From CAYYWV01 sp964475385 (GTDB lineage Bacteria > Pseudomonadota > Alphaproteobacteria > JAAXGF01): a stretch of 8,034 nt of DNA. Made by a program: the position numbers and the translations under genes. Position 1 is the first letter of the stretch, and the number at the start of each line of letters is the position of its first letter. The stretch covers positions 1 to 8,034 of the forward strand of contig CAYYWV010000111.1 of NCBI GenBank assembly GCA_964475385.1. The letters run 5' to 3'. Under the pieces are notes generated by a model, which saw only the letters and a list, made by a program, of their open reading frames with translations, searched no databases and had not been told where the DNA came from. Shown here piece by piece: positions 1 through 6,788 of this stretch.

Positions 1-298
1 GCTGGTGGTAGGCGATGATGGCGAGCGTCTCGACCGCCGCGCGCGACAGCTTGCGCTGAACCTCGACGTGGCGGCTGAGATAAGGCGCGAGATCCTCGGC
101 CGTGCGCAGCGCCCACTTGCCGGCGACCCGCACCAGATTGACGCCGCGCTCCGCATAGGCGGCCTCGAGCTCGGCAAGCAGCGCGCCGACGTCGGCCTCC
201 TCGGGCAGGCGCGCGGCGATGGTCTCTTCGTCCAAGGGCTCGCTCGCCGCGAACAGGAGCGCCTCGACAAGGCGAAGCATCCGGCGGCCGTCGGTCAT
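1..298 (-). CDS. scpB: Segregation and condensation protein B (partial, N-terminal ~99 residues)
   Basis: ScpB is the winged-helix (kleisin-associated) subunit of the SMC-ScpA-ScpB condensin complex, which organises and segregates newly replicated chromosomes in the cytoplasm. Reading leftwards from the ATG at 298, the frame stays open to the window edge and translates as MTDGRRMLRLVEALLFAASEP, followed by a stretch ending in LSRAAVETLAIIAYHQ. The 'EALLFAASEPL' start and 'LSRAAVETLAIIAYHQ' segment are typical of ScpB: the first winged helix begins near residue 8 and the second motif lies at about residues 84-99. The ATG overlaps the scpA stop as ATGA, so translation is probably coupled to scpA and the two subunits made together. 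The C-terminal half lies outside the window. In related bacteria tatA often follows, but that cannot be seen here. Confidence 0.93.
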   Translation of the reverse strand, partial: MTDGRRMLRLVEALLFAASEPLDEETIAARLPEEADVGALLAELEAAYAERGVNLVRVAGKWALRTAEDLAPYLSRHVEVQRKLSRAAVETLAIIAYHQ

Positions 299-1101
299 CG
301 CTCGTCCTCCACGGCATCCACGGCGCGCAAGTAAAGCGGCGCGAAGGGCCGCGACTGGCGGATCTCGACCCGTCCCTGGCGGGCGAGCTCAAGGCTCGCG
401 GCGAAGGTCGCGGCGAGCGCCGAGCGGCAGACCAGACGGTCGGCGAGCCCCGGCGGCAGAAAGCTCGCAAGCGTCGTCCAGTCGCGCGTCCCGCCGAGCA
501 TCCCTTGAATGCGCTTCAGCGCCTGCTCCATGGTGTGCAGGCGCACGGGCGCGATCCGGAGCCGGCCGCCCGCGGTGCGCCGCTTGTGATCGGCGTAGGC
601 GCGCAAGAGATCGAAGTACGAAAGGTCGAAAACGTTGTGGCGCACCACGCGCACGCCTTCGGGCGCGCCGCGGGAAAACACGTCGCGGCCCAGAAGCGGC
701 CGGCGCATCAGCCGCTCGCCCGCCTCGCGCATCGCCTCCAGCCGACGCAAGCGGAAAGCGAGCGCGTCGGCGAGCTCCTCGGCCGTGGGCTCGCCCTCTT
801 CCTCGGGCTCGGGCAGGAGAAGCCGCGACTTGAGATACGCGAGCCAGGCGGCCATGACCAGGTAATCCGCGGCCACCTCGAGCCGAAGCGCGCGGGCCTT
901 CTCGATGAAAGCGATATACTGGTCGGCGAGCGCGAGGATCGAGATCCGCGTAAGATCGACCTTCTGCTCGCGGGCGAGCCCGAGCAGCACGTCGAGCGGC
1001 CCTTCGTAGCCTTCGAGATCGACGACCAGGCGTCCGGCCTCGGTCTCTTGCGAGCGAGCGTCGTCCGCGCTCTCCGCCCAGCCGTTCCCGCGTTCGGTCA
1101 T
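295..1101 (-). CDS. scpA: Segregation and condensation protein A (kleisin)
   Basis: ScpA is the kleisin that bridges the SMC heads and binds ScpB in the bacterial condensin complex. The 268-residue product is a normal length for alphaproteobacterial ScpA. After about 25 weakly conserved, polar residues comes the family hallmark EGYEGPLDVLLGLAREQKVD (about residues 31-50), then ISILALADQYIAFIE and the YLVMAAWLAYLKSRLLLP helix. These form the N-terminal SMC-neck-binding domain. An acidic linker (EPEEEGEPTAEELAD) leads to a basic central part and a C-terminal winged-helix-like region with the LARQGRVEIRQSRPFAPLYL ending typical of the family. The start lies 27 nt after the M50 protease stop. A GAGGAG is present but sits about 14 nt from the ATG, so initiation may also depend on coupling. 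The stop overlaps the scpB start by 4 nt. Confidence 0.95.
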   Translation of the reverse strand: MTERGNGWAESADDARSQETEAGRLVVDLEGYEGPLDVLLGLAREQKVDLTRISILALADQYIAFIEKARALRLEVAADYLVMAAWLAYLKSRLLLPEPEEEGEPTAEELADALAFRLRRLEAMREAGERLMRRPLLGRDVFSRGAPEGVRVVRHNVFDLSYFDLLRAYADHKRRTAGGRLRIAPVRLHTMEQALKRIQGMLGGTRDWTTLASFLPPGLADRLVCRSALAATFAASLELARQGRVEIRQSRPFAPLYLRAVDAVEDER

Positions 1102-1128
1102 CGCCCCACCCGGCGCTCCTCTTTCGCC

Positions 1129-1824
1129 TCAGCCATGCCCGGTCAGCGTGATGATCGCATCCAGCACCACATTGACCGGCGGCCCGAGAACCCAGCTCAA
1201 CACGTTCATGTCAACCCCAAGCTGCGCTCCCACCAGAGGCGCCACGAACAGAAGCAGGATCAGGATAAGCATGCCGTATCGCTCGATCCGCGCAAAGCGG
1301 TACGCAAGCGGCCGTGGTAAAAGCCCGGTCAGCACCCGGCCGCCGTCGAGCGGCGGAATCGGCAGCATGTTGAACACCGCGAGCACCACGTTGATGATCA
1401 GCGCGCGTTCGAGGTTATCGGCGATCCAGCGCCCGAGCGCGGGCGAGAACAGCGGCGTAAGGTGAAACAGAAGCCCCGCCGCGACCGCGAGCGCGATGTT
1501 GGTCGCCGGCCCCGCCAGCGCGACCCAGACCATATCGCGCTTGGGCTGATGGAGCCGCGCGAAGTTGACCGGCACCGGCTTGGCGTAGCCGAACACGAAC
1601 GGCGAGTGGATCAGCAGAAGAAGCCCCGGCAGGATAATCGTTCCGAACCGGTCGACGTGGCGGAACGGGTTGAAGGTGACGCGCCCCATCCGCCGGGCGG
1701 TGTCGTCGCCGAGCCGGTCGGCGACCCAGCCGTGGGCCGCTTCGTGGAAGGTGACCGCGATCACCACCGGCAGCACCCAGACCGAGGCCGTATAGAGAAC
1801 GTCGAAGACCCCTTGCCCGAACAT
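1129..1824 (-). CDS. Site-2 protease family (peptidase M50) integral membrane metalloprotease
   Basis: The product is a predicted intramembrane zinc metalloprotease of 231 residues. The zinc-binding HExxH motif is HEAAH at residues 27-31, inside the first hydrophobic segment. The second M50 hallmark, the third zinc ligand in an N-x-L-P-x-x-P-L-D-G-G context, is at residues 152-162 (ligand Asp160). Hydrophobic stretches at about 10-31, 61-80, 98-122, 141-155 and 183-203 fit a compact S2P core. There is no PDZ domain, unlike RseP, so it belongs with the small soluble-domain-free M50 proteins. The frame is open further upstream inside nagZ, but homology begins at this Met, which is 14 nt after the nagZ stop and follows a purine-rich GGGCAGGG. 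The substrate is unknown. Its place between nagZ and scpA suggests envelope-related housekeeping, but this is inference. Confidence 0.9.
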   Translation of the reverse strand: MFGQGVFDVLYTASVWVLPVVIAVTFHEAAHGWVADRLGDDTARRMGRVTFNPFRHVDRFGTIILPGLLLLIHSPFVFGYAKPVPVNFARLHQPKRDMVWVALAGPATNIALAVAAGLLFHLTPLFSPALGRWIADNLERALIINVVLAVFNMLPIPPLDGGRVLTGLLPRPLAYRFARIERYGMLILILLLFVAPLVGAQLGVDMNVLSWVLGPPVNVVLDAIITLTGHG

Positions 1825-1838
1825 GCCCCGCCCTGCCC

Positions 1839-2852
1839 TTAGCCGTCGTCGAGAAGCGCGTCGAGCCGCGCCCGCGCGGCGGCGGCGTCGAAGGGAGCGC
1901 CCGCCCGCGGGCGGGCCTCGGCGGCGGCGAGGCGCTCCAGCGCCGCCTCGTCGAGCGGACGAGCGGCGGCGGCGATCTCCCGCATCGCATCCAACGCGCC
2001 GCTGCAATGGAGGACGACGTCGCAGCCGGCGGCGAGCGCCGCCGCAGCCCGCGCGCCAAGCGCGCCCGAAAGCGCTTCCATCGCGAGATCGTCGCTCACC
2101 AGCACGCCGTCGAACCCGATCTCGCCGCGGATGACCGCGTCGATCACGCGCGCCGATACGGTCGCTGGCAAAGGGTCGAGCGCCGCATAGGCGACATGCG
2201 CCGTCATTCCCCAGGGCGCGTCGGCAAGCGCGCGAAAGGGCGCGAAGTCGCATCGCCGCAGCGCCTCCAGCGGGGCGTCGACCACGGGCAGCGCATGGTG
2301 GCTGTCGGCGCGCGCGCGGCCGTGGCCGGGCATGTGCTTGATCGCCGGCGCGACCCCGCCGGCAAGGAACCCATCGACCGCCGCGCGGCCGAGCCGGGCC
2401 ACGATCTCGGGATCGTCCGAAAAGGCGCGGTCGCCGATGACGTCGTGCCCGTCGCGCGCCCGAACGTCGAGGACCGGGGCGCAATCGACCGTGATCCCAA
2501 GATCCAAGAGCTCGGCGGCGAGAAGGCGCGCATTGAGCCGCGCCGCCTCTTCCGCAGCCTCGGGCGCGCGGCGGGCGAGCGCGCCGAAACGCCCGGCCGC
2601 CGGGGCCTTGCGCCAGTGCGGCGGCCCCAGGCGGGCGACCCGGCCGCCTTCCTGGTCGATAAGCACGGGCGCCGTCTCGCGTTCGACCGTTTCGCGGAGC
2701 GCGCGGACCAGCGCGCGCACCTGTTCGGGGCTCTCGCAGTTGCGGGCGAACAGGATGAAGCCGAGCGGGCGGACATCGGCGAAAAAACGCCTTTCGGCCT
2801 CGCCGAGCGCGGTCCCGGCGAGCCCGAAGATGACGGCGAGCGGCGGCGTCAT
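1839..2852 (-). CDS. nagZ: Beta-N-acetylhexosaminidase, glycoside hydrolase family 3
   Basis: NagZ is a cytoplasmic GH3 enzyme that removes N-acetylglucosamine from GlcNAc-1,6-anhydro-muropeptides during peptidoglycan recycling. The product from this start has 337 residues. The GFILFARN strand, the LIDQEGGRVARL motif (substrate-site region), the KHMPGHGRARADSHHALP loop carrying the Asp-Ser-His acid/base dyad, and the SDDLAMEAL motif with the nucleophile Asp are all intact. I chose the ATG at 2852, giving MTPPLAVIFGLAGTAL, because family similarity begins there. An in-frame ATG at 2885 would add 11 residues (MGAADGRRGVP) that do not resemble NagZ. Neither start has a convincing Shine-Dalgarno site. 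In many bacteria the muropeptides released control AmpC-type beta-lactamase induction; no ampC or ampR is present here. The neighbour upstream is the SPOR protein, another peptidoglycan-directed protein. Confidence 0.93.
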   Translation of the reverse strand: MTPPLAVIFGLAGTALGEAERRFFADVRPLGFILFARNCESPEQVRALVRALRETVERETAPVLIDQEGGRVARLGPPHWRKAPAAGRFGALARRAPEAAEEAARLNARLLAAELLDLGITVDCAPVLDVRARDGHDVIGDRAFSDDPEIVARLGRAAVDGFLAGGVAPAIKHMPGHGRARADSHHALPVVDAPLEALRRCDFAPFRALADAPWGMTAHVAYAALDPLPATVSARVIDAVIRGEIGFDGVLVSDDLAMEALSGALGARAAAALAAGCDVVLHCSGALDAMREIAAAARPLDEAALERLAAAEARPRAGAPFDAAAARARLDALLDDG

Positions 2853-2916
2853 CGGAACGCCGCGCCGCCCGTCCGCCGCGCCCATCGCGGGACGCCGCAG
2901 GCCAACGCGCGCGCGC

Positions 2917-3744
2917 TCACGGTCTCACCACCAGGCAGTCGAGCTTGCGCGCCTTGAGCTTCGCGCAGAGCGCGCGGGCCTCGGCCGCGTTCCTCAGCGG
3001 GCCGGCGCGCAGGCGGTAGTACACGCCCTTCTCGGCGCCGAGGTCGACCTTGCGCACCAAGGGTTTGAGCTTGCCGAGAAGATCGCGATGGGCCTTGGCG
3101 AGCCGCGTCCAGGCGGCGTCCGCCTTGGCTCGGCTTCGGAAAGCGGCGATCTGGACCAGATAAGCGCCGGCCGGGGCCTTGGCGGTCGCCTTGGATGCGA
3201 CAGAGGACGCGGTCTTGGCGGGCGCAGGCGGCGGGCTCGTCTTCTTCGCCGTCGTCTTGGCCGGCGTCTTCGTCGTCGTTTTAGGCGTCGTCTGGGCGGG
3301 TTGCGCGGCCGGGGCGGGCGCGGCCTTTTGAGGCCCCGCTGGGGGCGGCGGAACCGGCGACGCCGCCGCGGCAGGCGGCGCGGGCGGCTCCGGCGGCGGC
3401 AAGGGCTCCTCGGGCGGGGGCAGCAAGCGTTCGACCTTCTTCTCGCCCTTTCCGTCCGCGCCCTCGGTGATCGCCTGATAGACGAGCTTGTCCTGGTTGG
3501 GAATGGTCATGCCGCCGGGCTCGTCGGGGCGTTTCTTGGTCGGCCCGGGCTCGGCGCGGACCAGCGGCACCTCGCCCGGCGGCTCGCTTCCCGAAAGGCG
3601 CGAGTACAGATAGCCGCCTACGCCGGCCACCGCGGCGATGAGCACCAGCACGCCGGCGAGAAAGACCGGATGGCGGCGGCGCGGCGCATCCTCGTCGGGA
3701 AGCCCGCCGTCGGGGAAACCGCCCGGATCGGGATCGGTGCTCAT
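2917..3744 (-). CDS. Membrane-anchored SPOR domain protein
   Basis: The 275-residue product is a single-pass inner-membrane protein with a periplasmic peptidoglycan-binding SPOR domain. The N-terminus (1-25) is short and acidic, then basic at DAPRRRHP. A transmembrane helix spans about 26-48, which predicts N-in/C-out topology. A short element with PGGMTIPNQDKLVY (76-89) resembles one that recurs before the linker in alphaproteobacterial SPOR proteins. A long low-complexity Pro/Ala linker with a Lys/Thr block (about 95-192) crosses the periplasm. The SPOR domain (193-275) begins GAYLVQIAAFRSRAKADAAW and contains the YYRLRAGPLRNAAEA core. SPOR domains bind glycan strands lacking stem peptides at division septa, so a septal or wall-remodelling role is likely. 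The ATG directly abuts the argS TAG, with GAGGAG 9 nt upstream inside argS. It is not an obvious FtsN: similarity outside the SPOR domain cannot be judged by eye. Confidence 0.9.
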   Translation of the reverse strand: MSTDPDPGGFPDGGLPDEDAPRRRHPVFLAGVLVLIAAVAGVGGYLYSRLSGSEPPGEVPLVRAEPGPTKKRPDEPGGMTIPNQDKLVYQAITEGADGKGEKKVERLLPPPEEPLPPPEPPAPPAAAASPVPPPPAGPQKAAPAPAAQPAQTTPKTTTKTPAKTTAKKTSPPPAPAKTASSVASKATAKAPAGAYLVQIAAFRSRAKADAAWTRLAKAHRDLLGKLKPLVRKVDLGAEKGVYYRLRAGPLRNAAEARALCAKLKARKLDCLVVRP

Positions 3745-5505
3745 CTAACGCATCTCCTCGACCGGCTCCACGCCGAAGATCCCAAGCCCCGCGGCGATGA
3801 CCTGCGCGACCGCCCGCAACAGCGCGAGCCGCGCTCGAGTCAGCGCCCGATCCTCCGCCACGATAAAGCGCAAGGCCGGGTCTTCCTTGCCCCTGTTCCA
3901 AAGGCCGTGGAAAGCGGCCGCCAGATCGTGAAGATAAAAGGCGATTCGGTGCGGCTCATGGGCCTCGGCAGCGGTTTCCACCTGGCGAGGCCAGGCGGCC
4001 AGCAGCTTGATCAAAGCAAGCTCGCCATCGTCGGTCAAGCGATCGAGCGGGGCGGCGGCGAGCGCCTCGGGCGAGACGTCGAGCCCGGGCGTCGCGGCGC
4101 AGGCGTTGCGCAACACCGAATGCACCCGGGCGTGCGCGTACTGAACGTAGAAGACCGGGTTGTCCTTCGACTGCTCGGTGACGCGCACGAGGTCGAAGTC
4201 GAGCGGCGCGTCGTTCTTGCGCGTCAGCATGATGAAACGGACCACGCCCTTGCCGACCTCGTCGACCACCTCGCGCAAGGTCACGAAGCGGCCCGCGCGC
4301 TTCGACATCTTCACCGGTTCGCCGCCGCGCAGGAGCTTGACCATCTGGCAGAGCTTGACGTCGAGCTCGACCTTGCCGTCGGACAGCGCGCGCACCGCCG
4401 CTTTCATGCGCTTGACGTAGCCGCCGTGGTCGGCGCCCCAGACGTCGATCAGCGAATCGAAGCCGCGTTCGAGCTTGTCGAAGTGGTTGGCGATGTCGCC
4501 TGCGAAGTAGGTCCAGCTTCCGTCCGACTTTTTGAGCGGACGGTCGACGTCGTCGCCGAAGGCCGTCGAGCGGAACAGGGTCTGCGGCCGGGGCTCCCAG
4601 TCGTCGGGCTTCTTGCCCTTGGGCGGGTCGAGAACGCCCTCGTAAATCAACCCTTTCTCGGCGAGCCGATCCAGGGTCGCCTGGACGCGGCCGGCTTCGA
4701 CCAGCGCGCGCTCGGAGGTGAAGACCTCTTGGCGGATGCCGAGCGCGGCGAGGTCGTCGCGCACGAGCGCCATCATGCGCTCGACCGCGAAGTCGCGAAA
4801 GACGGGGAGCCAGTTCTCCTCGGGCGCGTCGCGCCAGCGTTCTCCGTCGCGTTCGGCGAGCGCCGCGCCGACCGGCTTCAGATAGTCCCCCGGATAGAGA
4901 TCGGCGAACGCCTCCTCCGGAACCCTCTCGCCCAGCGCCTCGCGGTAACGCAGATGGACCGAACGCGCGAGCTGGTCGACCTGGGCGCCTGCGTCGTTGA
5001 CGTAGTACTCGCGCGTGACCGCGTAACCCGCCTTCTCCAGGAGCGCGGCAAGCGCATCGCCGTAAACCGCGCCGCGAGCGTGGCCGACATGCAACGGCCC
5101 GGTCGGATTGGCCGAAACGTACTCGACGTTGACCTTGCGCCCGCGGCCCAAATCGGAGGCCCCATAAGCCTCGCCCGCGGCGAGCATGGCGGCGAGCTGG
5201 CGACGCCAATAGGCGTCGGAAAGCCGAAGATTGATGAAACCGGGGCCGGCGACCTCGGCCTTGGTCACGTCATCGCGGGCCTCGAGCCGGGCGGCGATCA
5301 ACTCCGCGAGCTGACGCGGCGGCGATTTGGCCTCTTTGGCGAGCACGAGCGCGGCGTTGGTCGCGAGATCGCCGTGGCGGGGATCGCGCGGCGGCTCGAC
5401 CGTGACGCGTCCCGTATCGAGCCCGGCGGGCAGCGCGCCGGCGGCCGAAAGAGCCTCTATAATTACATTAATAATATCCTTGAACTCTTTGAATACGTTC
5501 GTCAT
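3745..5505 (-). CDS. argS: Arginyl-tRNA synthetase (class I)
   Basis: ArgS charges tRNA-Arg with arginine in the cytoplasm. The 586-residue product has the full family layout. The N-terminal Add1 tRNA D-loop-binding domain covers about 1-110, with PRDPRHGDLATNAAL near residues 39-53. The class I Rossmann catalytic core has the HIGH signature as HVGH (139-142, within SANPTGPLHVGHARGA) and the KMSKS signature as KMSKR (399-403, VKMSKRAGRFVTLREV), the usual variant in this enzyme. The DALR-type anticodon-binding domain runs from about 460 to the end, with conserved YVQYAHARVHSVLR just before it. The ATG overlaps the dgt stop as ATGA and has no close Shine-Dalgarno, so coupling to dgt is likely. 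The first 16 codons are strikingly AT-rich (see the separate entry), although the protein sequence there fits the family. The enzyme appears complete. Confidence 0.97.
   Translation of the reverse strand: MTNVFKEFKDIINVIIEALSAAGALPAGLDTGRVTVEPPRDPRHGDLATNAALVLAKEAKSPPRQLAELIAARLEARDDVTKAEVAGPGFINLRLSDAYWRRQLAAMLAAGEAYGASDLGRGRKVNVEYVSANPTGPLHVGHARGAVYGDALAALLEKAGYAVTREYYVNDAGAQVDQLARSVHLRYREALGERVPEEAFADLYPGDYLKPVGAALAERDGERWRDAPEENWLPVFRDFAVERMMALVRDDLAALGIRQEVFTSERALVEAGRVQATLDRLAEKGLIYEGVLDPPKGKKPDDWEPRPQTLFRSTAFGDDVDRPLKKSDGSWTYFAGDIANHFDKLERGFDSLIDVWGADHGGYVKRMKAAVRALSDGKVELDVKLCQMVKLLRGGEPVKMSKRAGRFVTLREVVDEVGKGVVRFIMLTRKNDAPLDFDLVRVTEQSKDNPVFYVQYAHARVHSVLRNACAATPGLDVSPEALAAAPLDRLTDDGELALIKLLAAWPRQVETAAEAHEPHRIAFYLHDLAAAFHGLWNRGKEDPALRFIVAEDRALTRARLALLRAVAQVIAAGLGIFGVEPVEEMR
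3754..3759 (-). promoter_or_regulatory. Shine-Dalgarno site of the SPOR protein gene, inside argS
   Basis: On the minus strand GAGGAG lies 9 nt before the SPOR gene ATG at 3744. The same bases encode Glu-Glu in the argS C-terminus (VEEMR-stop). This fixes the SPOR start and shows that the gene is read independently of any gap after argS. Confidence 0.7.
5457..5505 (-). promoter_or_regulatory. AT-rich translation-initiation segment of argS
   Basis: Positions 5457-5505, the first ~16 codons of argS, contain 13 G/C out of 49 bases (about 27%). The surrounding genes are very GC-rich. Codons such as ATT ATT AAT GTA ATT ATA are consecutive and should be rare in this genome, yet the encoded peptide (NVFKEFKDIINVIIEAL) looks like an ordinary ArgS N-terminus. 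The likely role is to keep the ribosome landing zone unstructured at a start codon that lacks a good Shine-Dalgarno and overlaps dgt. A second possibility is a slow-codon ramp. The composition is observed; the role is inferred. Confidence 0.4.
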
Positions 5506-6692
5506 ATCGTTGGGCGTTTCCCTTTGATCCGGGTGTACTCGTCGATCGCGTAGCGGTCGGTCATGCCGGCGATGTAGTCGGCGGCGATGCGGGCGCGTCC
5601 CGCCTCGTCCTGGACGGCCGCGCGCGCCGACCAGGTCTCTGGCATGCGCTCGGGCGCGGTGAAAAAGACGTCGAACAGAACGCCGAGAATCTCCTTCGCC
5701 GCTTCGGTCCGCGCGAGCACGCGCGCGTGGCGGTACATATGCGCGCCGAGAAACGCCTTCAAGGCGCGATCGTTGGCCCGCATCGACTCTGAAAAGGCGA
5801 TCACGGGCCGGCCCAGCCGGCGCACCGCATCAGCGCTGGCCGGCGCCGCTTCGTCGAGCCTGCGGCGGCTTTCGGCGATCAGGTCGCCCACCATGCGGTC
5901 GATCATGCGGCGGACCGATTCGTGGATCAGGCGCTGGGGCTCGAGCCCCGGGTACGCGGCCGCGACCTCGGCGAAGACGGGGCCGGCGAGCGGCACCTCG
6001 GCGAGATCGTCGACCGAAAAGAGACCCGCGCGCAGGCCGTCGTCGATGTCGTGGTTGTTGTAGGCGATGTCGTCGGCAAGCGCGGCGACCTGGGCCTCGG
6101 CGCTGGCGTAGGTGTCGAGCGCAAGGTCGAGCCCGGCGATGGACTCGGCGATCGGCGGCGGCACCCGATCCGCGCCGTTCGGCCCGATCAGCGGTCCGTT
6201 GTGCTTGACCACGCCTTCGAGGGTCTCCCAGGTCAGATTGAGGCCGTCGAAGTCGGCGTAACGCGCCTCGAGCCGGGTCAGCACCCGCAGCGTCTGGGCG
6301 TTGTGATCGAACCCGCCGTAAGCCGCCATCGCCGCATCGAGCGCGGCCTCGCCCGCGTGCCCGAACGGCGGGTGGCCGAGGTCGTGGGCGAGCGCGAGCG
6401 CCTCGGCGAGATCCTCGTCGAGCGCCAGCGCCCGGGCGATCGAGCGCGCGATCTGGGCCACCTCGAGGCTGTGGGTCAACCGCGTGCGGTAGTGGTCGCC
6501 CTCGTGGAAGACGAACACCTGGGTCTTGTACATCAGGCGGCGGAAGGCGGTGGAGTGCACGATCCGGTCGCGGTCGCGCTGAAAGACCGTGCGGGTCGCG
6601 CTTTCCGGTTCGGGGAAGCGGCGCCCGCGGCTTTGCCACGGCTTCGACGCGTAAGCCGCCGTTGCGCCGCCACGGGGTGGCTCCTTCGGCAT
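5502..6692 (-). CDS. dgt: Deoxyguanosinetriphosphate triphosphohydrolase-like HD-domain protein
   Basis: This family hydrolyses dGTP (and often other dNTPs) to the deoxynucleoside and triphosphate, adjusting dNTP pools in the cytoplasm. From this start the product has 396 residues. The N-terminal SRGRRFPEPESATRTVFQRDRDRI and HSTAFRRLMYKTQVFVFHEGDHYRTRLTHS segments are typical of the family. The HD metal site is intact: His74 (RLTHS), His103-Asp104 (ALAHDLGHPPFGH) and the downstream Asp in ALADDIAYNNHDIDDGL (about 207-208). The ATG at 6692 (MPKEPPRGG) gives the family's usual short N-terminus. In-frame ATGs at 6722 and 6773 would add 10 or 27 residues with no recognisable similarity, and no start has a clear Shine-Dalgarno. 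It is the first gene of the leftward operon, with its stop overlapping the argS start by 4 nt. Which dNTP it prefers cannot be read from the sequence. Confidence 0.92.
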   Translation of the reverse strand: MPKEPPRGGATAAYASKPWQSRGRRFPEPESATRTVFQRDRDRIVHSTAFRRLMYKTQVFVFHEGDHYRTRLTHSLEVAQIARSIARALALDEDLAEALALAHDLGHPPFGHAGEAALDAAMAAYGGFDHNAQTLRVLTRLEARYADFDGLNLTWETLEGVVKHNGPLIGPNGADRVPPPIAESIAGLDLALDTYASAEAQVAALADDIAYNNHDIDDGLRAGLFSVDDLAEVPLAGPVFAEVAAAYPGLEPQRLIHESVRRMIDRMVGDLIAESRRRLDEAAPASADAVRRLGRPVIAFSESMRANDRALKAFLGAHMYRHARVLARTEAAKEILGVLFDVFFTAPERMPETWSARAAVQDEAGRARIAADYIAGMTDRYAIDEYTRIKGKRPTI

Positions 6693-6777
6693 GGCCGGGA
6701 AGCTAGCCCCGCGCAGGCGCATGATCAACGACCCATTGGGGGCGGCTTGAATTTTCGCCGGGTCTTTCCACATTAGC

Positions 6778-6786
6778 TGTTATAAT
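6778..6786 (+). promoter_or_regulatory. Extended -10 promoter element for erpA
   Basis: TGTTATAAT contains a perfect TATAAT hexamer (6781-6786) preceded by TG with one intervening base, the extended -10 arrangement. There is no good -35 at 16-18 nt (the position reads CCGGGT), and the nearest TTGAAT (6747-6752) is 28 nt away. Recognition would therefore rely on the extended -10 or an activator. Transcription would begin near 6792-6794, giving a leader of roughly 47 nt before the erpA ATG. Confidence 0.5.
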
Positions 6787-6788
6787 TC

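Noticed and set aside
505..1320. Plus-strand open frame antisense to scpA and the M50 gene
   Set aside because: It overlaps convincing minus-strand genes, and the product resembles no family.
1129..2484. Long 451-codon version of the M50 gene extending into nagZ
   Set aside because: The first ~220 residues are an Arg/Gly-rich frame shadow of nagZ. Family similarity and hydrophobic segments begin only at the Met encoded at 1824.
5458..5463. Perfect TATAAT on the plus strand inside the start of argS, as a possible antisense promoter
   Set aside because: No -35-like hexamer lies 16-18 nt upstream, there is no TG extension, and no gene follows on that strand before the dgt antisense region. It is explained by the AT-rich codons of argS.
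2332..5553. A 1073-codon open frame on the plus strand, antisense to nagZ, the SPOR gene and argS
   Set aside because: It is an antisense shadow of three well-supported genes. Stop codons are rare in GC-rich DNA, and the translation is Arg/Gly/Ala-rich low-complexity sequence with no family motif. Its final AT-rich residues simply reflect the argS start region.
6765..6773. DnaA-box-like CTTTCCACA near dgt, hinting at an origin
   Set aside because: It is a single imperfect match (TTWTNCACA consensus mismatch at the first base) with no cluster of boxes, no DUE-like region and no dnaA, gidA or hemE genes nearby.
5922..6776. Plus-strand open frame antisense to dgt
   Set aside because: It is a mirror of the dgt reading frame with no motifs of its own.
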